From NCBI RefSeq assembly GCF_003545875.1, contig NZ_QHCS01000001.1, forward strand, positions 1,189,501 through 1,253,500: a DNA stretch of 64,000 nucleotides. The letters run 5' to 3'. The position numbers and the translations under genes were made by a program. This document shows positions 58,972-64,000 of the stretch, piece after piece. The notes under the pieces are model-generated. The model had not been told where the DNA came from and made no database searches. It worked only from the letters and a program-made list of their open reading frames with translations. This DNA is from Leptospira stimsonii. Lineage in GTDB: Bacteria > Spirochaetota > Leptospiria > Leptospirales > Leptospiraceae. How positions within the stretch are numbered: the first letter of the stretch is position 1; each line of letters opens with the position of its first letter.

Positions 58972-60654
58972 ATGGAAATCAGCGGTGCGGAATTGATCAT
59001 TCGATTTTTAGAATACGCCGGCGTGGAAACCGTCACGGGAATACCCGGAGGAGCGAGTCTTCCCATCTATGACGCGTTACACGGAAGTAAAATTCGACAT
59101 ATTCTCGCCAAACACGAGCAAGGCGCCGGTTTTATCGCGGGCGGTATGGCTAGGGCCAGCGGGAAGCCTGCGGTTTGTCTTGCCTCATCGGGACCCGGTG
59201 TGACGAATCTAATCACCGCGGTAGCGGACGCGAAGATGGATTCCGTTCCTTTGATTGCGATCACCGGACAGGTTCCCGTTTCCCTGATCGGAACGGACGC
59301 TTTTCAGGAAATCGACACTCTGAGTCTTTCCATTCCGATCACCAAACGAAGCTATCTAGTAAAAAGGACGGAAGACCTTATCACAATTCTTCCGCAAGCT
59401 TGGATCACATCCACGGAGGGGCGGCCGGGACCGGTTTGGATCGACGTTCCGAAGGACGTCGCCTCCGGAAAAGTCGAATGGGATCGGGATAAAGAATCAA
59501 AGTATTGGAATATTCAAAAAAATGAAACAACTAAGAAATTGGATCCTTTCTGGATAGAACGATTCCGGGCGATGATCGCGGAATCCTCTAAACCGATTTT
59601 TTACATCGGCGGAGGTTTGAATCGTCCTTTGTCTGCCGAGTTGTTTCGTATTCTTCAAGAGCGACTGACGTTCCCCGTAGTTTCGACTTTGATGGGATTG
59701 GGAATCTGCGAGGATCAAAACCCGTTGTTCATAGGCATGTTAGGAATGCACGGGTCCAGAGCCTCGAACATGGCCTTGGAGGAAACGGATCTTTTGATCG
59801 CGCTCGGGGTTCGTTTTGACGATCGCGCTACAGGGAAATTAAGCGAGTTTTCTCCCAATGCAAAGATCATTCACGTGGACATAGACGCCACAGAAATCGG
59901 AAAAATGAAAAATCCGAATCTCTTTTTGAAACACGACGCGGAGGATTTTCTAAGACAAATATTGGAAGTGAAGTTACCGCAACGGACGGCTTCCTTGGAA
60001 GAATGGAAAGATCGGATCGCGACTCTAAAAGTATTGTACGGTCTTCCTTTTCCGGATGAAAAGAACGCGCTCCATCCGTTTTCCGTAATACGAAACGTTT
60101 CGGAAATTTTAAGAGATCAAGCGATCGTTACCACGGACGTAGGCCAACATCAGATGTGGGTCGCGCAATACTATTCCTTTCAAACGCAAGGAAGCCTTCT
60201 GACTTCCGGAGGATTGGGTACGATGGGATTCGGACTTCCGACTGCGATCGGAGCGTCCTTGGTTTCTCCCGGAAAAAGAGTCGTTTGTGTTTCAGGTGAC
60301 GGATCTATTCTTATGAATATACAAGAATTGGATACTCTTCGGGAATTGAATTTGGACGTTACGATTCTTTTGATGAACAACGGACATCTCGGTCTTGTTA
60401 GGCAACAACAGGAACTATTTTTTTCGTCCCGATTTTCGGCTTCCCGGTTCGTAACTCCTACGAACTTTACAAAAATTGCATCTTCTTTTGGGATTCCGTC
60501 CTACGAACTCAAAGAAGAATCCTCCGCCTATGAATTGTTAAGCGAAGTATTTTCGAAAAAGGGTCCGTCCTTCGTCGTTTTGCGGGTTTCTCCCGAATTA
60601 CACGTGCTTCCTATGGTCCCTCCCGGAAAAGCGAATCGAGAAATGATACATTGA
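58972..60654 (+). CDS. ilvB: Acetolactate synthase large subunit
   Basis: The 560-residue protein is a thiamine-diphosphate enzyme of the first common step of valine, leucine and isoleucine synthesis. TGIPGGASLPIYDAL, AKHEQGAGFIAGGMARASG (with the catalytic glutamate), SSGPGVTNLITAVADAKMDS and the TPP motif GDGSILMNIQELDTL are all present. The FAD and TPP regions are in the usual order. Length is normal. The start has AAGGAAG upstream. Expression should depend on the upstream attenuator. A gene for a small subunit follows 21 bases later. Confidence 0.95.
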   Translation: MEISGAELIIRFLEYAGVETVTGIPGGASLPIYDALHGSKIRHILAKHEQGAGFIAGGMARASGKPAVCLASSGPGVTNLITAVADAKMDSVPLIAITGQVPVSLIGTDAFQEIDTLSLSIPITKRSYLVKRTEDLITILPQAWITSTEGRPGPVWIDVPKDVASGKVEWDRDKESKYWNIQKNETTKKLDPFWIERFRAMIAESSKPIFYIGGGLNRPLSAELFRILQERLTFPVVSTLMGLGICEDQNPLFIGMLGMHGSRASNMALEETDLLIALGVRFDDRATGKLSEFSPNAKIIHVDIDATEIGKMKNPNLFLKHDAEDFLRQILEVKLPQRTASLEEWKDRIATLKVLYGLPFPDEKNALHPFSVIRNVSEILRDQAIVTTDVGQHQMWVAQYYSFQTQGSLLTSGGLGTMGFGLPTAIGASLVSPGKRVVCVSGDGSILMNIQELDTLRELNLDVTILLMNNGHLGLVRQQQELFFSSRFSASRFVTPTNFTKIASSFGIPSYELKEESSAYELLSEVFSKKGPSFVVLRVSPELHVLPMVPPGKANREMIH

Positions 60655-60675
60655 TATTTTAGAATATAGGAGAAC

Positions 60676-61008
60676 ATGAATATGAAATTTATGGATTCAA
60701 GAAAAAACGAAGAATATTCGTATTATATCGCTTCGGAAGATGGACCTTCGTCCATTCTTCGTCTAATCGGAATTTTATCCCGTAAATCGATCGACTGGAA
60801 GGATTGGCGCCTTTGGCGCAACAAAGAAAACAATTCCCAGGATATCATCATTACAATTCATACCGGGCAACCGGAGAAAATTCTGAACCTATTCCGGACG
60901 ATTCCGGAAATTACAGGAGTTCACTATGTCGAATCGGATTCAAAATCTGAAACAATACCTAAACACCCTACCCGAGAAGCCGACGAGCTTACCGTTTCCG
61001 CTCCTTGA
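60676..61008 (+). CDS. ACT-domain protein, probable acetolactate synthase regulatory subunit
   Basis: The 110-residue protein has an ACT-like beta-alpha-beta core: YSYYIASEDGPSSILRLIGI, LSRKSID, DIIITIHTGQ and LFRTIPEITGVHYVES. The small size is like the E. coli IlvM subunit. It follows ilvB by 21 bases, so I infer that it is the regulatory subunit that gives feedback control by valine. ACT similarity is moderate. The last 28 codons overlap the start of trpE in another frame, so the tail after VHYVESDSK may have no function. Confidence 0.72.
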   Translation: MNMKFMDSRKNEEYSYYIASEDGPSSILRLIGILSRKSIDWKDWRLWRNKENNSQDIIITIHTGQPEKILNLFRTIPEITGVHYVESDSKSETIPKHPTREADELTVSAP

Positions 61009-62308
61009 AAACGAAATAGACGATTTTCTCTTTCGTTTAACAAAAAAGTATTCCGGATGTTTCCTATTGGAAAGTCATCCGGGATATCCGAATAATTACC
61101 GTTATTCGATTTTAGGCTTTTCCCCATCCTTTCAATTTCGCGGTTATCCTGGCGAATTCGAAATAAACGGTCAACCGTATCCCGTAAAAAATCCATACGA
61201 AACTCTGAAAGAACTCTTCCCGAATAAAAAAACTTCCAAAAAATATTCGGGCGGTCTGGTGGGTTTTTTGAGCTACGACGCGACTACTCTTTTCGAACCG
61301 GTAACAAATTTGAATCCAAGGGAAGGGTTCCCCCTTTTTTCCTTTGGAATGTATTTGGACGGAGTGATCCTGGATCATCTCACCGGAGACGCGGAATACA
61401 TTTATTACGTCGAAAATCGGTTTTCCGAATTGAACGATTTAATCAACGAAAAGTGCGGAATTGACGAAAAGACGAAAGTGAACTCTTTGGGATATTCCAA
61501 AACAAAAGAAGAATATTCTAATATGTTCCTTAATACAAAGGACGAAATTTTGGCTGGAAACACCTTCCAGTGTCAGATCGGCTTCGAAGAAAAATTCGAG
61601 ATCGAAGGCAGTTCGATTCCAATCTATCGTTCGTTACGGAAAAACAATCCGTCTCCGTATCTTTTCTTTTATAAGGATCAGGAATTAGAAACCTTCGGTT
61701 CTAGTCCGGAGTTACTTTTTTCGCATCGGGATCGGATCGTAGAAACGTATCCTCTCGCGGGGACATATCCGAGAGGAAAGACTCAAGCAGAAGATAGAAT
61801 TCTTACAAAGAAATTGTTAAGCGACGAAAAAGAAAGGGCGGAACATTCTATGTTGATCGATCTTCACAGAAACGATTTGAGTCGTGTTTGTGAAATCGGG
61901 ACGGTAAGGCTCAAAAAAGATTTCGAAATTCTTAAATTCACCCACGTTCAACACATTACGAGCGAGGTCGCCGGCATTTTAAGAGAAAAGGAGGATTCCT
62001 TTTCCGGTCTCGCGTCCGTTTTTCCGGCGGGGACTCTCACAGGAGCTCCAAAAGTAGAATCGATCAAGTTGATTCGTAAGACGGAAGGTGATGAACGCGG
62101 ACCTTACGGCGGAGTGATGGGATATTATTCTTTGGACGGAAGCTCTCAATTTTGCATTCTGATTCGGAGTCTTTTCAGGAACGGATCGTCCGCGTATTCG
62201 AGAGCGGCATCGGGAATCGTCTTGGACTCGGTAGAAGATTTAGAATATCAAGAAATTCTAAATAAGTTGAAAGCAGTAAGAAAATCAATGGAGGAATTTT
62301 TTATATGA
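60926..62308 (+). CDS. trpE: Anthranilate synthase component I (TrpE)
   Basis: The 460-residue chorismate-using enzyme makes anthranilate for tryptophan. The N-terminal LLESHPGYPNNYRYSILGF matches the LLES tryptophan-feedback motif. The catalytic part has FQCQIGFEEKFE, FGSSPELLF, PLAGTYPRGKT, HRNDLSRVC, PAGTLTGAPK and YGGVMGYYSLDG. The alanine in PLAGT is typical of TrpE; PabB usually has lysine there. It overlaps the ACT-domain gene by 83 bases and the glutaminase gene by four. Some risk remains that it serves p-aminobenzoate synthesis. Confidence 0.9.
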   Translation: MSNRIQNLKQYLNTLPEKPTSLPFPLLENEIDDFLFRLTKKYSGCFLLESHPGYPNNYRYSILGFSPSFQFRGYPGEFEINGQPYPVKNPYETLKELFPNKKTSKKYSGGLVGFLSYDATTLFEPVTNLNPREGFPLFSFGMYLDGVILDHLTGDAEYIYYVENRFSELNDLINEKCGIDEKTKVNSLGYSKTKEEYSNMFLNTKDEILAGNTFQCQIGFEEKFEIEGSSIPIYRSLRKNNPSPYLFFYKDQELETFGSSPELLFSHRDRIVETYPLAGTYPRGKTQAEDRILTKKLLSDEKERAEHSMLIDLHRNDLSRVCEIGTVRLKKDFEILKFTHVQHITSEVAGILREKEDSFSGLASVFPAGTLTGAPKVESIKLIRKTEGDERGPYGGVMGYYSLDGSSQFCILIRSLFRNGSSAYSRAASGIVLDSVEDLEYQEILNKLKAVRKSMEEFFI

Positions 62309-62904
62309 AAAGTTGTGTCGTTATCGATCATTACGATTCTTTCACATATAACCTTGTTCATCTATTGGAGGAGAAGTTAAGTGCTGGAGGTAGAAATTTT
62401 CGGCTTTCGATCTTTCGCCAAGACGAAGTCGGATTAAACGAGATTCTCGCGGTCAATCCGACTCATATTCTTCTTTCCCCCGGTCCGGGAAATCCGGAAG
62501 ATCCCGAATATTTCGGAGTTTCGGAGTCGGTTCTGAAAATTCGAAATCCTTACATCAAAATTCTGGGGGTTTGTCTCGGAATGCAAGGAATCGTCACTTC
62601 ATTCGGAGGAAATCTTCGGAGATCGAAAATACCCTTTCACGGTAAGACCTCTCTGATTTCTCACGATCAACAGGGTGTGTTCTCGGGAATTTCAAAAGAA
62701 ATTCGCGTTATGCGATATCATTCCCTGGAAGGAGTTTCCGAATCGTTACCGTCCTGTTTGGAAATTTCAGCCGAGGTCGAGGATGACGATCGTGTATTGA
62801 TGGGCGTGAGGCATAAGATTCTTCCCATCGAAGGAGTTCAATTTCATCCCGAATCGTTTGCAACGGAAGGAGGTTATAGAATCGTGGAAAATTTTCTGAA
62901 GTGA
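62305..62904 (+). CDS. trpG: Anthranilate synthase component II, glutamine amidotransferase (TrpG)
   Basis: The 199-residue glutaminase supplies ammonia to the upstream TrpE. The catalytic cysteine is in ILGVCLGMQGI near residue 90, and the His-Glu pair in VQFHPESFATEGG. VIDHYDSFTYNLVHLL and LLSPGPGNPEDPEY are typical of TrpG/PabA. The ATG overlaps the stop of trpE (ATGA). In many bacteria one such subunit serves both anthranilate and p-aminobenzoate synthesis; the position favours tryptophan. Confidence 0.92.
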   Translation: MKSCVVIDHYDSFTYNLVHLLEEKLSAGGRNFRLSIFRQDEVGLNEILAVNPTHILLSPGPGNPEDPEYFGVSESVLKIRNPYIKILGVCLGMQGIVTSFGGNLRRSKIPFHGKTSLISHDQQGVFSGISKEIRVMRYHSLEGVSESLPSCLEISAEVEDDDRVLMGVRHKILPIEGVQFHPESFATEGGYRIVENFLK

Positions 62905-62911
62905 TGAGCAC

Positions 62912-62929
62912 GCCGGGGCAAATCCCGGC
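62912..62929. terminator. GC-rich hairpin between trpG and the convergent kinase gene
   Basis: GCCGGG (62912-62917) pairs with CCCGGC (62924-62929). There is no long T-run. It lies between convergent genes. Confidence 0.5.
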
Positions 62930-62945
62930 TTCTCAGCAAAGAATT

Positions 62946-64000
62946 TTAAGAATGATTCTTATCCAGTGAAAGAATGTAGTTGTTTAGAAGAATAGCTATC
63001 TCCTCTTTATGAAATGGTTTGCTGATATACTGATCCATCCCCGCCGCTAAACACGCATCCCTGTCCGACTGATTTGCGTTAGCCGTAATTGCGATGATGT
63101 AGGGTCGTTTGGATTGATTGGTATGTTGAGTTAGAATTTTCGCCGTATCGATTCCGCTCAACTCCGGCATCTGTATGTCCAAAAACAGAACGTCGGCCCC
63201 GTAGGTTTCGATATGGTGTAATGCTTCGATTCCGTTGGAGACGATTTTCGGAGTGTAGCCTAACTTTTCCAATACTCTTCTAATGAGCATCTGATTGATT
63301 TCGTTGTCCTCAGCGACTAAAATTTTCAGGTTGGGAGATAAGTTATCGTTTAGATGAAAGATCGATTTTTTTGGTTCGATCAAGAGCTCGGATTTTTCGG
63401 CGACCGGAAGGGGGCCGGAAACTTCAAAAACGCTTCCTCGGTTCATTACGCTCGTTGCCGTAAGTTTTAGATTCATCAGATTGCCAAGGTTTTTACTGAT
63501 GGCGAGGCCTAATCCGGTTCCTCCGTATTTTCTGGAAACCGAAGTGTCCGCCTGCGTGTAAGCTTGGAAAAGTTCGCGTAGTTTCGGTTCCGGAATTCCG
63601 ATACCTGTGTCTTTGACTCTGATTTCTATTTCCACCTGCTTGGAAGCGATCGGCTTTGTAGAGAGTTCCACGATGACACTCCCTTTTTCCGTGAACTTGA
63701 ATGCGTTCGATAGAAGATTGACTAGAATCTGTTTGAGACGATTGGGATCGGTGACTACGATGAGCGATTCGATTTTCCCGCTTTCCAGTTTGAATTCTAG
63801 ATTTTTGATCCGAGCGTCCATTTCGAAAAGGGAGAATACTTCTCTTAACAAATCCATTAAGTCGAACGCGATATTCTCAAACGTCATACGACCGGATTCT
63901 AATTTAGAAAAATCTAAAATATCGTTCAACAGGTTGAGAAGAAGTCGTCCACTTTTGCGAATCGTCTGAACGTAATCCTCTTGTTCGGTTAACAATTTCG
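62946..64000 (-). CDS. Hybrid sensor histidine kinase, C-terminal part (runs off the window)
   Basis: The frame is open to the window edge, so the N-terminus lies beyond 64000. The visible part has the end of a dimerisation helix ([17 protein letters not shown]), then an ATPase domain with [16 protein letters not shown] (N box), VKDTGIGIP (G1) and [10 protein letters not shown] (G2). A C-terminal receiver follows, with [12 protein letters not shown], the phosphorylated aspartate in [13 protein letters not shown], and the lysine in [10 protein letters not shown]. It is a hybrid kinase that passes phosphate to its own receiver. Sensor type unknown. Confidence 0.94.
   Translation of the reverse strand, partial: KLLTEQEDYVQTIRKSGRLLLNLLNDILDFSKLESGRMTFENIAFDLMDLLREVFSLFEMDARIKNLEFKLESGKIESLIVVTDPNRLKQILVNLLSNAFKFTEKGSVIVELSTKPIASKQVEIEIRVKDTGIGIPEPKLRELFQAYTQADTSVSRKYGGTGLGLAISKNLGNLMNLKLTATSVMNRGSVFEVSGPLPVAEKSELLIEPKKSIFHLNDNLSPNLKILVAEDNEINQMLIRRVLEKLGYTPKIVSNGIEALHHIETYGADVLFLDIQMPELSGIDTAKILTQHTNQSKRPYIIAITANANQSDRDACLAAGMDQYISKPFHKEEIAILLNNYILSLDKNHS

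Overview
The window is chromosomal DNA from a Leptospira, most likely a pathogenic-group species. The strongest evidence is the gene at 27836-28792, which reads almost residue for residue like the porin OmpL1. Supporting evidence comes from lipoproteins of leptospiral type (DUF1554, LruC domain, DUF1577/PilZ-like), a seven-transmembrane AraC regulator, and the word GTRGGAACTCC scattered between genes. I recognise the genus and clade from recalled family sequences and cannot name the species. I see no prophage, insertion sequence, rRNA operon or CRISPR array.

Layout. 1-1100: end of a MerR-type regulator, tRNA-Leu with a duplicated 3' tail, and an array of GTRGGAACTCC words. 1100-6800: OsmC protein, an MBOAT/SGNH acylation pair, a FFLEELY-like protein, a SPOR protein and CoaE. 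6850-9894: a long repeat lipoprotein with an NHL propeller. 10475-18984: a signalling island with hemerythrin and GGDEF/EAL genes, a STAS protein, a globin, a chemoreceptor-like protein, a second degenerate hemerythrin, an AraC regulator and a propeller lipoprotein. 19000-26300: PilZ-like protein, P-loop kinase, tRNA-Phe, Pcm, a secreted esterase and an acyl-CoA dehydrogenase. 26700-28800: ompL1 and a tandem paralogue. 29543-31327: TPP riboswitch and thiC. 31855-38659: FAH-family enzyme, hydrolase, SDR, DUF2721 protein, a TMEM189/CarF-type desaturase, a UbiA-like protein, MscS and a YHS protein. 38812-44903: adenylyl cyclase operon with envelope proteins, then a broken lipoprotein gene. 44947-48927: exosortase with an adjacent VIT-domain protein carrying a PEP-CTERM tail. 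49190-54540: NarX/NarL-type two-component system, LruC-domain lipoprotein and HDOD protein. 55153-58479: aldehyde dehydrogenase, hydrolase and thiol peroxidase. 58736-62904: a leader peptide and attenuator followed by ilvB, an ACT-domain small subunit, trpE and trpG. 62946-64000: end of a hybrid histidine kinase.

How the genes work together. The most striking unit is the ilv-trp cluster. Its short upstream frame has a run of Val and Leu codons bracketed by two Trp codons, and the RNA can form pause, antiterminator and terminator hairpins. This suggests that one attenuator controls both branched-chain and tryptophan synthesis. The second is the split gas-sensing island, where the iron-binding proteins (globin, hemerythrins) and the signalling outputs (EAL domain, chemoreceptor) are separate neighbouring genes. 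The third is an exosortase gene directly adjoining the gene for its likely only substrate.
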